A stretch of 64,000 bases of DNA from Oscillatoriaceae cyanobacterium Prado104 (lineage in GTDB: Bacteria; Cyanobacteriota; Cyanobacteriia; Cyanobacteriales; Microcoleaceae), in NCBI GenBank assembly GCA_025454405.1, contig JALOON010000020.1, positions 1-64,000 on the forward strand. Direction: 5' to 3'. Shown here one piece after another: positions 7,978 through 16,123 of this stretch. Numbering within the stretch: position 1 is the stretch's first letter; the number at the start of each line of letters is the position of its first letter. Under the pieces are notes generated by a model that did no database searches, was not told the DNA's origin, and saw only the letters and a list, made by a program, of their open reading frames with translations. A program made the translations under genes and the position numbers.

Positions 7978-8643
7978 ATGGCTGACATAAAAATATACAG
8001 TGCAACCGTTTGTCCTTATGCCCATCGATCGCGCCTAACTTTATTAGAAAAGGGCGTGGAATTTCAGTCGATCGAAATCGACCTGCAGAACAAGCCAGAA
8101 GGATTTACTGATATTTCGCCCTACGGCAAAGTTCCGGCAATTAAACATGGGGATAAGCGGGTTTGGGAATCGGCAATAATTAACGAATATCTGGATGAAG
8201 TCTTTCCAGAACCGCCCTTGCTGCCACCCAATGCAATCGATAGAGCACAGGCACGAATTTGGATTGATTTTGCCAATACTTGGTTTGTCCCTGCTTACTC
8301 CAATCTCTTGCGTTCCCCAGAAGGACAAGAGCAAAAAGCAGCGGAACAAGAACTGTACGATCGCCTGCAATTCATCGAAAACGAAGGTTTGGCAAAATTG
8401 TCTAAAGACGGCCCTTATTGGTTTGGTGAAAATATCAGTTTGGTCGATCTAACTTTCTATCCCTGGTTTGAGCGTTGGCCTACGATCGAGTATTATCGCG
8501 GGTTTTACCGGCTAGCTGAATTCCCTCGCTTGCAGCAATGGCGGGACGCGGTGAGTCAGCGCAAGTCTGTAGGTTCGATCGCCAATCCCAAAGAATTTTA
8601 TATCGATCGATACGCTAGATTCGCACCTGTTGCTGCCAAGTAA
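7978..8643 (+). CDS. Glutathione S-transferase (omega/GstA-like)
   Basis: A cytosolic glutathione S-transferase of 221 aa. Start at ATG 7978 (MADIKIYSATVCPYAHRSRL), which places the thioredoxin-fold active-site CPYAHR at residues 12-17. That Cys suggests an omega- or lambda-type enzyme with thiol-transferase or dehalogenating ability rather than a Ser/Tyr-type GST. The cis-Pro segment GKVPAIKHGDKRVWES is present, and the C-terminal all-helical domain includes the N-capping box region GENISLVDLTFYPW. Monocistronic, with a leader of about 290 nt that holds operator copy 3. Likely role: glutathione-dependent handling of thiol or xenobiotic compounds within the regulon. Confidence 0.88.
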   Translation: MADIKIYSATVCPYAHRSRLTLLEKGVEFQSIEIDLQNKPEGFTDISPYGKVPAIKHGDKRVWESAIINEYLDEVFPEPPLLPPNAIDRAQARIWIDFANTWFVPAYSNLLRSPEGQEQKAAEQELYDRLQFIENEGLAKLSKDGPYWFGENISLVDLTFYPWFERWPTIEYYRGFYRLAEFPRLQQWRDAVSQRKSVGSIANPKEFYIDRYARFAPVAAK

Positions 8644-8817
8644 ACGACCCTACAGTTCAATGGCATCTTTTTCAGCTTATGGTTATTTTGCAGTAACTTA
8701 ACGAGACGGCAGACAAACAACAGCCGTTTCCAGAACACTTTCTTGAATTCGATCCGCCATCAAGCAGCATTTTTTTAGAGCCAAGGACTGGACTTTTACC
8801 CGGACTTGCTATTAAAA

Positions 8818-8843
8818 TACGATAAGTCTATCAAATTAGTGTA
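8818..8843 (+). promoter_or_regulatory. Cluster operator, copy 4 (TACGATA-N12-TAGTGTA)
   Basis: Half-site starts are 19 bp apart with a TCTATC core. It sits only 6 bp before the ATG of the DUF442-type phosphatase. No -35/-10 at the usual distance is clear here, so the operator may overlap the promoter. Confidence 0.55.
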
Positions 8844-8849
8844 CTAACC

Positions 8850-9299
8850 ATGACAGAAACCAAAAAAGTCAGCGATGAACTGACTGTTGCCGGACAGGTT
8901 ACCTCACAACAGTTGGAACAAGCAGCGCAAGAGGGATTTAAGTCAGTGCTGAATTTGCGATCGCCCGATGAACTCGGTTTCCTGAGTGACGAACGGCAGC
9001 AGGCAGAAGCGGTGGGACTGCAATATGCCAATGTCCCCCTGTGGTCTTCAAAAGCGAATCAAGAGTTAACCAAGGAGGCAATTCAAAAGTTAGATAATTT
9101 GCCCAAACCTGTTTTAATTCACTGTGCGGCTGGCGCGAGGGCTGGTGGAATTGCTTTAATTGCCACTGCGATTCAAGCAGGTTTAACTTACGAGGAAATT
9201 ACCGAAAAAGCTGGCGAACTTGGGATTAATTTAGACCAACCCCAACTGAAGCAATTTCTGCAGGATAATTATCCAGGAATTGCAGCCCATCAAAGTTAG
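8850..9299 (+). CDS. DUF442/Blh-like protein tyrosine phosphatase
   Basis: A small (149 aa) phosphatase-fold protein. The N-terminal VSDELTVAGQVTSQQLEQA and VLNLRSPDELGF segments and the P-loop HCAAGARAG (about residues 91-99, Cx5R) are the pattern of the DUF442 / beta-lactamase-hydrolase-like family. Related proteins accompany sulfur-oxidation and rhodanese genes in other bacteria. The ATG lies almost directly after operator copy 4, so the transcript may have little or no leader. It is followed 8 bp later by the chromate transporter gene, so they form an operon. Substrate unknown. Confidence 0.83.
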   Translation: MTETKKVSDELTVAGQVTSQQLEQAAQEGFKSVLNLRSPDELGFLSDERQQAEAVGLQYANVPLWSSKANQELTKEAIQKLDNLPKPVLIHCAAGARAGGIALIATAIQAGLTYEEITEKAGELGINLDQPQLKQFLQDNYPGIAAHQS

Positions 9300-9307
9300 C
9301 CTAACTC

Positions 9308-10510
9308 ATGAATAAATCAGCATCCGAACGGCTGGGCGAACTCGCCAAACTATTTTTGAAACTAGGGGTAATTGGGTTTGGTGGCCCGGTGGCTCATATC
9401 GCCATGATGGAAGATGAAGTCGTCAAGCGGCGTCACTGGTTGACGCGGCAGCATTTTCTCGATTTGCTGGGGGCAACCAACTTAATTCCCGGCCCTAATT
9501 CTACAGAAATGGCGATTCATGTGGGATACATTTATGCCGGATGGTTGGGGCTAATTGTATCGGGTGTCTGTTTTATTTTACCTGCGGTTTTAATTACAGG
9601 TGGGTTGGCTTGGGTGTATGTCAGTTATGGGAATCTGCCACAAGTCGCGCCTCTGCTTTATGCAATTAAACCTGCTGTGTTAGCAGTCATTATCAACGCG
9701 CTTTGGGGTTTAGGAAAAAAGGCGGTAAAAACTCAAAAGCTACTGATAATTGCCTTTGGTGTTGTGGCGTTATTAATGCTTTTAAAGCTCAATGAAGTAG
9801 TGGCTCTATTAATTGGCGGAGTGCTGGGAATGATTTGGTTGCAGGCGGGCGGTAAAGGCAACCAACCAGGAGATAAAGCTAACTTTTTGATTGCTAGCTT
9901 AGCAACAGGTACGACTTTAAAAGCAACAGCCGCAGTCGGAGTATCGACGGTTAATGTTTCTTTGTGGAAATTAGGTTTATTTTTTCTCAAAGTTGGGAGC
10001 GTTTTGTTTGGCGGTGGCTTTGTACTGGTTGCATTTCTGCAAGGAGAATTAGTTCAAGAGTATGGTTGGCTGACACAACAGCAATTACTGGATGCGATCG
10101 CGATCGGTCAATTTACCCCCGGCCCTATCCTTTCCACTGCTACGTTTATCGGCTATATTTTAGCAGGAATTCCCGGTGCAATTGTCGCAACAGTGGGAAT
10201 TTTTATCCCGTCTTTTGCCTTCACGGTTGCGTTAAATCCCCTCGTTCCTCGGTTGCGCGCCTCGAAATGGACGGCGGCTTTTTTAGATGCGGTGAATGTG
10301 AGTGCTGTGGCGCTGATGGCTGTTGTGACTGTGCAACTGGGAATGGCGATTTTAACCGTACCCAAAGCGCCGTTTTTGGATATTTTTGCAGTGGCGATCG
10401 CATTGATTTCTGCTGTTTTAGTCATTCGCTACAAAATTAATGCAGCCTGGTTGATTTTAGGCGCTGCTTTGATGGGATGGGTGGCTTTTATCTTAGGCTA
10501 TACGCCATGA
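9308..10510 (+). CDS. chrA: Chromate transporter, CHR family (two-domain)
   Basis: A long-chain CHR transporter (400 aa, inner membrane, about 10-12 hydrophobic segments) made of two homologous halves. The first half has GFGGPVAHIAMMEDE and LIPGPNSTEMAIHVGY. The second repeats the pattern as FGGGFVLVAFLQGELV and TPGPILSTATFIGY. Family members export chromate, which enters cells by sulfate uptake systems, in exchange for or alongside sulfate-like anions. Placement with sulfur genes suits either chromate detoxification or movement of a sulfur oxyanion. Translationally close (8 bp) to the phosphatase gene upstream. Confidence 0.9.
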   Translation: MNKSASERLGELAKLFLKLGVIGFGGPVAHIAMMEDEVVKRRHWLTRQHFLDLLGATNLIPGPNSTEMAIHVGYIYAGWLGLIVSGVCFILPAVLITGGLAWVYVSYGNLPQVAPLLYAIKPAVLAVIINALWGLGKKAVKTQKLLIIAFGVVALLMLLKLNEVVALLIGGVLGMIWLQAGGKGNQPGDKANFLIASLATGTTLKATAAVGVSTVNVSLWKLGLFFLKVGSVLFGGGFVLVAFLQGELVQEYGWLTQQQLLDAIAIGQFTPGPILSTATFIGYILAGIPGAIVATVGIFIPSFAFTVALNPLVPRLRASKWTAAFLDAVNVSAVALMAVVTVQLGMAILTVPKAPFLDIFAVAIALISAVLVIRYKINAAWLILGAALMGWVAFILGYTP

Positions 10511-10557
10511 AATGAGTTCAAAGTTTAATGGAATTTACTTGACAAAAGCAGGAGTTT

Positions 10558-11736
10558 ATGAACCAGATTAAAAAGAAGAAAACATCAGAAAAAGCTGAGC
10601 AATTCACCGAATCAGTCATTCGCGAAATGACAAGAGTGGCACAGCGATATAATGCAGTAAATTTGGCTCAAGGATTTCCAGATTTTGCCTGTCCAGCAGA
10701 ACTGAAAACAGCGGCGTGCGAGGCAATTCAAGAAGATATTAATCAATATGCTATCACTTGGGGCGATCGCCCATTTCGCCAAGCTATAGCTGAAAAAGTC
10801 CGGTGGTATTTAGGCTTAGAAATTGACCCAGAAACGCAAATTACAGTTACCTGCGGTTCGACGGAAGCAATGGCGGCAACGATGTTAGCCACCGTCGATC
10901 CGGGTGAAGAAGTAATTGTGTTTGAACCTTATTATGAAAATTACGGCCCTGATGCTGTTTTAGCCGGTGCATCTCCCCGTTATGTCAAGCTTCATCCCCC
11001 TGATTGGACATTTGATGAAGCCGAATTGCGCCAAGCTTTTAATGCAAAAACTAAGGCAATTATTATCAATACTCCCCACAATCCAACGGGGAAAGTATTT
11101 ACTCGCGACGAACTGAATTTAATTGCTCAATTGTGCCAAAAATGGGATGTATTGGCATTCACTGATGAAATTTACGAGCATATTCTGTATGATGGAGCTA
11201 AACACATCGCAATGGCAACGCTGCCGGGAATGGAAGACCGCACCGTTACCATTAACGGACTTTCTAAAACTTATAGCGTGACGGGATGGCGAGTTGGCTA
11301 TATCTTAGCGAATCCTGAATTAACGGTGGCGATTCGTAAAGTGCACGATTTCCTCACAGTTGGTTCTCCCGCCCCTTTACAAAGAGCAGGAGTTGCAGCG
11401 ATGAAGTTACCAATTACCTACTATGAAGAACTCGCCAGAATTTACCAAGAAAAACGAGATTTTTTGATTCAGATATTAGATGATGCAAATATTGAGTATT
11501 TTGTTCCCAAAGGGGCTTACTATATATTGGCAACGATTAAAGGCTTCGATCGCCAAACGGATATCGATTTTACCAATTATTTAATTAAAGAGATTGGCGT
11601 TGCTGTGGTTCCTGGTTCTAGCTTTTTCAGCCAACCAGACAAGGGGAATCAATTGATTCGTTTTTGCTTTAGTAAAACATCAGAAACATTGAACAGCGCG
11701 AGAGAGAGGTTGCTCGAGTTACAGGTCAAATATTGA
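10558..11736 (+). CDS. Class I/II PLP aminotransferase (methionine/kynurenine type)
   Basis: A fold-type I aminotransferase of 392 aa. It begins with FTESVIREMTRVAQRYNAVN and NLAQGFPDF, then CGSTEAMAA (PLP phosphate binding), NTPHNPTGKVF, FTDEIYEHILYDG (the Asp that pairs with the PLP ring nitrogen), and the Schiff-base lysine in GLSKTYSVTGWRVGY. It ends with GNQLIRFCFSKTSETL. It resembles YbdL/MtnE-type aminotransferases, which use methionine, its keto acid or aromatic amino acids. It starts 47 bp after chrA on the same strand and is probably part of that operon, which fits a sulfur-amino-acid role. A TnpB remnant abuts its stop codon. Confidence 0.88.
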   Translation: MNQIKKKKTSEKAEQFTESVIREMTRVAQRYNAVNLAQGFPDFACPAELKTAACEAIQEDINQYAITWGDRPFRQAIAEKVRWYLGLEIDPETQITVTCGSTEAMAATMLATVDPGEEVIVFEPYYENYGPDAVLAGASPRYVKLHPPDWTFDEAELRQAFNAKTKAIIINTPHNPTGKVFTRDELNLIAQLCQKWDVLAFTDEIYEHILYDGAKHIAMATLPGMEDRTVTINGLSKTYSVTGWRVGYILANPELTVAIRKVHDFLTVGSPAPLQRAGVAAMKLPITYYEELARIYQEKRDFLIQILDDANIEYFVPKGAYYILATIKGFDRQTDIDFTNYLIKEIGVAVVPGSSFFSQPDKGNQLIRFCFSKTSETLNSARERLLELQVKY

Positions 11737-11737
11737 A

Positions 11738-12225
11738 CTACGCAAAAGTAAAAGAGGTAAAGTTACTGCGGTTTTTGAATTTAGGGAATCCTCTACCTTC
11801 AAAGAAGTTTTTGTAGGCTGTATCTAAACGTTTAACATTCTGCTGTAGAACTGTTGAGTCAATACTGTTGTACCAAGGTCTAGCTGTTTTCAAATCTGGC
11901 AAAGCTGTAATTTGAATGTCGCCAGCACTGCGACGGGGGTTCTTAGTCTTACCTTCTTTATCCGTTTTTGAGTATTTCCAAGGATTTTCTGTTGCACCAT
12001 TTTTACTGACACAGCAAGTTAATGGGAAAACCTCGCTTCGAGTTCTAGTATCGCAGTAATTTCCTTGGATGAACTGTCGATCGTAGTGGGTGATTCTGTC
12101 GTTGAGACACCAATTGTAGTGACTGCGCAACATAATCTACCCACTCCGACATTTTTGAGCCTTGTGTTTGATTCGGACGCAGTTTGTAAACATAGTTCGT
12201 CAGCAAGATTAAGTCACCTATTCTT
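11738..12225 (-). pseudogene. tnpB: TnpB (IS200/IS605-family) remnant
   Basis: Only the N-terminal third of an RNA-guided TnpB survives. A first piece (about 12130-12225) encodes LTNYVYKLRPNQTQGSKM. After a one-base frameshift comes MLRSHYNWCLNDR, the LPDLKTARPWYNSID region and RLDTAYKNFFEGRGFPKFKN. It stops at SFTFA, so the RuvC nuclease core is missing and the gene is dead. It begins two bases after the aminotransferase stop codon. No TnpA and no clear guide-RNA end were found. Confidence 0.75.
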
Positions 12226-12344
12226 GGCTGTTCAACAAGTTTTAATTCTAGACTAAAAGGCTACTCAATCGAAGGATTGTTGCAATCCTTAATATTTCAA
12301 CGATCGGAAAAATTTATCGACCTACTTGAATTAAAGCCGTCCTA

Positions 12345-12372
12345 AAAGGTGTTCCTGAGCCTGTCGAAGGAC
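12345..12372. repeat. Palindromic CCTGAGCCTGTCGAAGG repeat
   Basis: TTCCTGAGCCTGTCGAAGGA is a short REP-like word found in many bacterial genomes. Here it lies between the TnpB remnant and the aldo/keto reductase. The surrounding 12226-12506 holds nothing else recognisable apart from HIP1 sites. Confidence 0.4.
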
Positions 12373-12506
12373 GGGGTTTTCAACCCTGTTTTCTGATAAA
12401 TCCGCCCCGACGTGCAGCTACCGATGCAATCGAACACGATACGATCGCCCAACCTGGAAAACGATCTGTGGCGCGATCGCCAACCACCTACTACAACAGA
12501 AAACTC

Positions 12507-13544
12507 TTAAGGCGCTGGATTGGGATAGCGACTGTGAACCGCATTCAATTCTGCCAAAACATCTCGATCGAGAACTACATTAACGCTGTCTAAATTCTCT
12601 TTGAGTTGTTCCAAGGTTGTCGCACCAATAATCGTACTGGTAACAAACCAACGACTCCGCACAAATGCCAAAGCGAGTTGCGCGGGTTTCAAGTTATGGC
12701 GATCGGCAATTTCCACATAAGCTGTAACTGCTTCATTCACGTTGGGCTTGTGATAGCGCTGACCAAATCCCTCAAACAAAGTGATTCGTGTTTTCTCAGG
12801 TTTACCGTTGAGATATTTGCCCGATAATAAGCCAAATCCCAAAGGACTATAAGCCAGCAAGCCAATATTTTTGCGATAGCAAGCTTCTGCCAAAGCCGAA
12901 TCGAAGATGCGGTTAATCAAATTGTAGGCATTTTGAATCGAAACCACTTTGGGTAATCCTAACTTTTTGGAAACGTGACTAAATTCGCTGACTCCCCAAG
13001 GGGTTTCGTTGCTCAAACCTACATAGCGGATTTTACCTGCTTGAATTAAGTCGGCAAAAACGCTTAGCTGTTCCTCAATGGGAATCGTTTTTCGCTCAAA
13101 TTCAGGGTTGTACTCCGTCTGACCAAAAGTAGGGACGTAACGATCGGGCCAGTGGAGTTGGTACAAGTCAATATAATCGGTTTGCAAGCGCTGGAGACTA
13201 TCATCCACTGCTTGTTTAATATTATCCCGATCGATCTTGATATCTCCTCCCCGCAGCCATGTAAAATTTCGACCCGGCCCCGCAATTTTAGTTGCAACGA
13301 TCAGTCGATCGCGCTGCTGCTGTTTTAACCACTCGCCAATGAAAGTTTCCGTTCGCCCTTGAGTGTCGCTGCGGACTGGCACCGGATACATTTCGGCAGC
13401 ATCGATGAAGTTTACCCCTCGGTCAATGGCATAGTCTAGCTGTTGGTGGGCTTCTTCAATAGTATTTTGCTGTCCGTAGGTCATCGTACCGAGGCAGATT
13501 TCGGAAACTTTGAGGCTGCTATTGCCCAGTTGCTTGTACTGCAT
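12507..13544 (-). CDS. Aldo/keto reductase (Tas-like)
   Basis: An NADPH-dependent aldo/keto reductase with a TIM barrel, about 345 aa from the chosen start MQYKQLGNSSLKVSEICLGT. The preceding GTG would add 11 residues that do not belong to the family. Catalytic Asp and Tyr lie in NFIDAAEMYPVP, Lys in IVATKIAG, and His in YIDLYQLHWPDR. The C-terminal cofactor segment reads VTSTIIGATTLEQLKENL. The length and the PVPVRSDTQGRTE insert match Tas/YghZ-type proteins. Monocistronic on the minus strand, with a regulon promoter and operator copy 5 immediately upstream. Confidence 0.9.
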   Translation of the reverse strand: MQYKQLGNSSLKVSEICLGTMTYGQQNTIEEAHQQLDYAIDRGVNFIDAAEMYPVPVRSDTQGRTETFIGEWLKQQQRDRLIVATKIAGPGRNFTWLRGGDIKIDRDNIKQAVDDSLQRLQTDYIDLYQLHWPDRYVPTFGQTEYNPEFERKTIPIEEQLSVFADLIQAGKIRYVGLSNETPWGVSEFSHVSKKLGLPKVVSIQNAYNLINRIFDSALAEACYRKNIGLLAYSPLGFGLLSGKYLNGKPEKTRITLFEGFGQRYHKPNVNEAVTAYVEIADRHNLKPAQLALAFVRSRWFVTSTIIGATTLEQLKENLDSVNVVLDRDVLAELNAVHSRYPNPAP

Positions 13545-13601
13545 AGTCTTAGGTTTTATCTCCTTGTGAGATGCCACTTCAATATTTAATCTCTCCTAAA
13601 G

Positions 13602-13627
13602 TACACTAAATCGGTCGTTTTGTAGGA
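13602..13627 (-). promoter_or_regulatory. Cluster operator, copy 5 (TCCTACA-N12-TAGTGTA)
   Basis: On the minus strand, half-site starts are 19 bp apart. The right half and spacer (AAACGACCGATT then TAGTGTACTT) nearly duplicate the copy at 13772. It sits 57 bp before the aldo/keto reductase ATG. Confidence 0.5.
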
Positions 13628-13647
13628 GTTAACAGATTAAAGCCCAT

Positions 13648-13676
13648 ATTTTAACAGACTCGGGTCGCAGTGACAA
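13648..13676 (-). promoter_or_regulatory. Promoter of the aldo/keto reductase gene
   Basis: On the minus strand: -35 TTGTCA (13671-13676), exactly 17 bp, TGT-extended -10 TAAAAT (13648-13653), then exactly 20 bp to the operator, as in the GST and ssuD promoters. Confidence 0.6.
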
Positions 13677-13724
13677 CCGAATTTTGACAATTCAAAACTA
13701 ACCCAAAAATGTATAACCGATCGC

Positions 13725-13753
13725 TTGATTTTAGAAAATTTTTGTGTAATGCT
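13725..13753 (+). promoter_or_regulatory. Promoter of the nitroreductase operon
   Basis: -35 TTGATT (13725-13730), a 17-bp spacer, TGTGT-extended -10 AATGCT (13748-13753), then 18 bp to operator copy 6. It stands back to back with the aldo/keto reductase promoter, only about 50 bp away. Confidence 0.5.
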
Positions 13754-13771
13754 GCTTTTTTAAATCTAAAA

Positions 13772-13797
13772 TACAGTAAAACGGCCGAATTACTGTA
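13772..13797 (+). promoter_or_regulatory. Cluster operator, copy 6 (perfect TACAGTA-N12-TACTGTA)
   Basis: A perfect 7-bp inverted repeat at the standard 19-bp spacing. It is followed 33 bp later by the ATG of a small membrane-protein gene and then the nitroreductase. Confidence 0.65.
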
Positions 13798-13829
13798 CTT
13801 ACTTAATTTACACGCAAACAACTAAGCTT

Positions 13830-13985
13830 ATGTTTGAAGCCTATCGACCTATCACTGGTCAATTCGATCCAATTGAGAATCAGCCCCTCCAATATCAGCA
13901 ATTGCGATGGGCGATCGTTTGTTTGTTGATGCTTTATGGAGCTATTATTTTGATTTGCACGCGCCGGAAATTTTGGTTTATGTAA
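13830..13985 (+). CDS. Small single-pass membrane protein (51 aa)
   Basis: A short gene between operator copy 6 and the nitroreductase. It encodes MFEAYRPITGQFDPIENQPL, then QYQQLRW, a hydrophobic helix (about residues 28-43, WAIVCLLMLYGAIILI) and a basic tail CTRRKFWFM. One membrane segment with a positive C-terminus suggests an N-out/C-in or anchored small protein. It is 25 bp upstream of the nitroreductase on the same strand, so they are probably co-transcribed. I do not recognise a family. Its reality rests on position, a sensible start and the membrane helix. Confidence 0.55.
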   Translation: MFEAYRPITGQFDPIENQPLQYQQLRWAIVCLLMLYGAIILICTRRKFWFM

Positions 13986-14010
13986 AATGAGGTAAAGTCT
14001 CTAGAAATTT

Positions 14011-14835
14011 ATGACGGATCCTATTAATGAGTTGCTCCGCCGCCGTTATGGTGTTAGTTCCGTTAACGCCGACCTGCCTTGGAATGACTGCCTGACGACT
14101 TTGCTTTCTCACCGATCGATTCGATCTTACCTATCTAAACCATTGCCACCTGGAACGTTAGAAACTCTGATTGCATCTGCTCAATCTGCTGCTACTTCCT
14201 CAAATCTTCAAACTTGGAGTGTAGTTGCAGTAGAAGATGTAGAACGCAAGGAAAAGTTATCGCAATTGGCGGGAAATCAAGCACACATTCGCCAGTGTCC
14301 TTTATTCTTAATTTGGTTGGCAGATTTGGCGCGTTTGACTCGCGTAGCTGAAAGTCGCGGTTTGCCTCATGAAGGTTTGAACTATTTGGAAATGTTTCTC
14401 ATGGCAACAATTGATGCAGCTTTGGCGGCGCAAAATGCAACGATCGCAGCTGAATCTTTGGGTTTGGGAACTGTTTATATTGGTGCGATGCGAAACCGTC
14501 CGGAAGATGTGGCCCAAGTAATTGGTTTGCCTCCCCATGTTTTTGCTGTATTTGGATTGTGCGTAGGCTATCCCAATCTGGAGGTTAATACGGCGATTAA
14601 GCCGCGTTTGTCGCCATCGGCAGTGTTGCATCGGGAAACTTATCGGCTGGCAGAACAAGATGATGCGATCGCGCAATACAACGAAGTCATGGAAACTTTC
14701 TACACTTCCCAACAGATGAATGTCCCCGGCGATTGGTCGGAACATTCAGCGGATCGGGTGGCAACGGCTGAGTCTCTATCGGGACGCGCCCGCTTGCGCC
14801 AAGCCTTAAAGCATCTTGGCTTCCCATTGTGGTAA
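14011..14835 (+). CDS. NADPH-dependent nitroreductase / flavin reductase (NfsA-like)
   Basis: A nitroreductase-superfamily FMN protein of 274 aa. N-terminal LLSHRSIRSYLSKPLPPGTL (FMN phosphate contacts), then AQSAATSSNLQTWSVVAVED. The central segment is DAALAAQNATIAAESLGLGT, followed by VYIGAMRNRPEDVAQVIGLP and VFAVFGLCVGYP. The long C-terminal part with KPRLSPSAVLHRETY and a final RLRQALKHLGF matches NfsA/Frp-type enzymes. It reduces nitro compounds, quinones or flavins with NADPH. It could supply reduced flavin for the monooxygenases in the cluster. Under operator copy 6. Confidence 0.88.
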   Translation: MTDPINELLRRRYGVSSVNADLPWNDCLTTLLSHRSIRSYLSKPLPPGTLETLIASAQSAATSSNLQTWSVVAVEDVERKEKLSQLAGNQAHIRQCPLFLIWLADLARLTRVAESRGLPHEGLNYLEMFLMATIDAALAAQNATIAAESLGLGTVYIGAMRNRPEDVAQVIGLPPHVFAVFGLCVGYPNLEVNTAIKPRLSPSAVLHRETYRLAEQDDAIAQYNEVMETFYTSQQMNVPGDWSEHSADRVATAESLSGRARLRQALKHLGFPLW

Positions 14836-14872
14836 TTCAGTTGTAAAGTGGAAAATTTTGTAAAAAACGTAC

Positions 14873-14901
14873 TTGCCTTTTCACTGAAACTGTGTAACAC
14901 T
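14873..14901 (+). promoter_or_regulatory. Promoter of the ssuB-like gene
   Basis: -35 TTGCCT (14873-14878), a 17-bp spacer, TGTGT-extended -10 AACACT (14896-14901), then 17 bp to operator copy 7. Confidence 0.5.
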
Positions 14902-14918
14902 ATCATTTACAAATTAAA

Positions 14919-14944
14919 TACGGTATCTCTATCGACTTACTGTA
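14919..14944 (+). promoter_or_regulatory. Cluster operator, copy 7 (TACGGTA-N12-TACTGTA)
   Basis: Half-sites with one mismatch at the standard 19-bp spacing and a CTATC core. It lies about 190 bp before the ABC ATPase start. The leader from 14945 to 15135 holds no other recognised signal. Confidence 0.6.
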
Positions 14945-15135
14945 CTATCTTGAAAGATGCTAGTCAATAAGGTTACATCGCGGGGTGAGATTGCTTTCCA
15001 GCTTTGCAGACTGTTAGAGGGCTACTAGCAATATATTTTTATCTAGAAGTGACGGGTTTACCGTTATTTCAGCGCAACCAATTGGCATCATTACTAACCT
15101 CATTTGTGGAAGCCTAAAATCGGAGATTTTTGATA

Positions 15136-15951
15136 ATGGAATCTGAAGTTCGTGGAATACACTTAAAACTCGAAAGGCTGCAAAAGTCTTTTGGGGCGCA
15201 AATAGTTTTGCAAGGCATCAATTTAGAGGTAAAGCCGGGAGAATTTGTGGCAATTGTTGGTCGCAGCGGCTGTGGAAAAAGCACCATGCTGCGCCTGATT
15301 GCCGGGCTAGATTTTCCCAGTGCAGGTGGCGTATTTCTAGACGGTGAAACCTGTCATAGTATCGATCCAACCGTGCGGATGATGTTCCAAGATGCGCGTT
15401 TGTTGCCTTGGCAGCGAGTGCTGACAAATGTGGAATTAGGCTTGTTGGGTTCTAAAAATTACGTCCGAGAAATCGCTTTGCAAGTGCTGCGTTCGGTAGG
15501 ATTGGAAGACCGAGCCAATGAGTGGCCTGCGGTACTTTCTGGCGGACAGCGCCAGCGGGTGGCTTTAGCCAGAGCATTAGCCAGCGAACCGCGATTGTTA
15601 CTGTTAGATGAACCGCTGGGTGCATTAGATGCGCTGACTCGAATTGAGATGCAGCAATTATTAGAAAATTTGTGGCAGGAGAAGCAATTTACTTCCTTGT
15701 TAATTACCCACGATGTAGAAGAAGCGGTAGTGCTGGCAGACCGAGTGATTCTGATTGAAGACGGTCAGATTGCGCTGGATTGCCCGATTAATTTACCGCG
15801 TCCTAGAGCGCGGGGAAATGCGGTATTTGCTCGCACCGTGGAAAAGATTTTGCAGCGAGTGATGAAGCAGACAGAAATTGAAAAAGATGTGGCGGAACGT
15901 GCGTTTGCTAAAAGTTCCGATTTTTCGTTACCTCGCTCTGTTAGGGAATGA
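15136..15951 (+). CDS. ssuB: Aliphatic sulfonate/nitrate-type ABC transporter ATPase (SsuB-like)
   Basis: The cytoplasmic ATP-binding subunit of an ABC importer, about 271 aa. Walker [10 protein letters not shown] (about residues 46-54), Q-loop [11 protein letters not shown], signature [15 protein letters not shown], Walker [17 protein letters not shown] and the H-loop [11 protein letters not shown]. The [14 protein letters not shown] segment and overall length are those of the SsuB/NrtD/TauB group. The ATG at 15136 is chosen over a TTG six bases earlier because GGAG at 15122 is correctly spaced to it. No permease (SsuC) or binding protein (SsuA) gene is nearby, so the partners must be elsewhere. 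Confidence 0.87.
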   Translation: MESEVRGIHLKLERLQKSFGAQIVLQGINLEVKPGEFVAIVGRSGCGKSTMLRLIAGLDFPSAGGVFLDGETCHSIDPTVRMMFQDARLLPWQRVLTNVELGLLGSKNYVREIALQVLRSVGLEDRANEWPAVLSGGQRQRVALARALASEPRLLLLDEPLGALDALTRIEMQQLLENLWQEKQFTSLLITHDVEEAVVLADRVILIEDGQIALDCPINLPRPRARGNAVFARTVEKILQRVMKQTEIEKDVAERAFAKSSDFSLPRSVRE

Positions 15952-16073
15952 AAGTAGTAAAGTTTGGTTTTAGATGGGGAGGTGGTAGCCCTCCCGGCAG
16001 GCATTCCCAGGTAGAACCCGGAAAGGAGAAAGCAACAAATTTCCACTCTCCGATCGGTTCTCATTGCAATTCC

Positions 16074-16098
16074 GTAAGGTGGGACTTTCCCACCTTAC
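16074..16098. repeat. Perfect hairpin GTAAGGTGGGA/TCCCACCTTAC
   Basis: Eleven-bp perfect arms with a 3-nt loop between the ssuB-like and methyltransferase genes, only about 25 bp before the latter. No T run follows, so it is more likely a repeat or attenuator than a simple terminator. Confidence 0.6.
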
Positions 16099-16123
16099 TT
16101 ACTGAGTATTGGAGTGACTTTTG

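Noticed and set aside
9964-10440. 158-codon frame within chrA
   Set aside because: Out-of-frame reading of the transporter gene. Cys/Arg-rich shadow composition.
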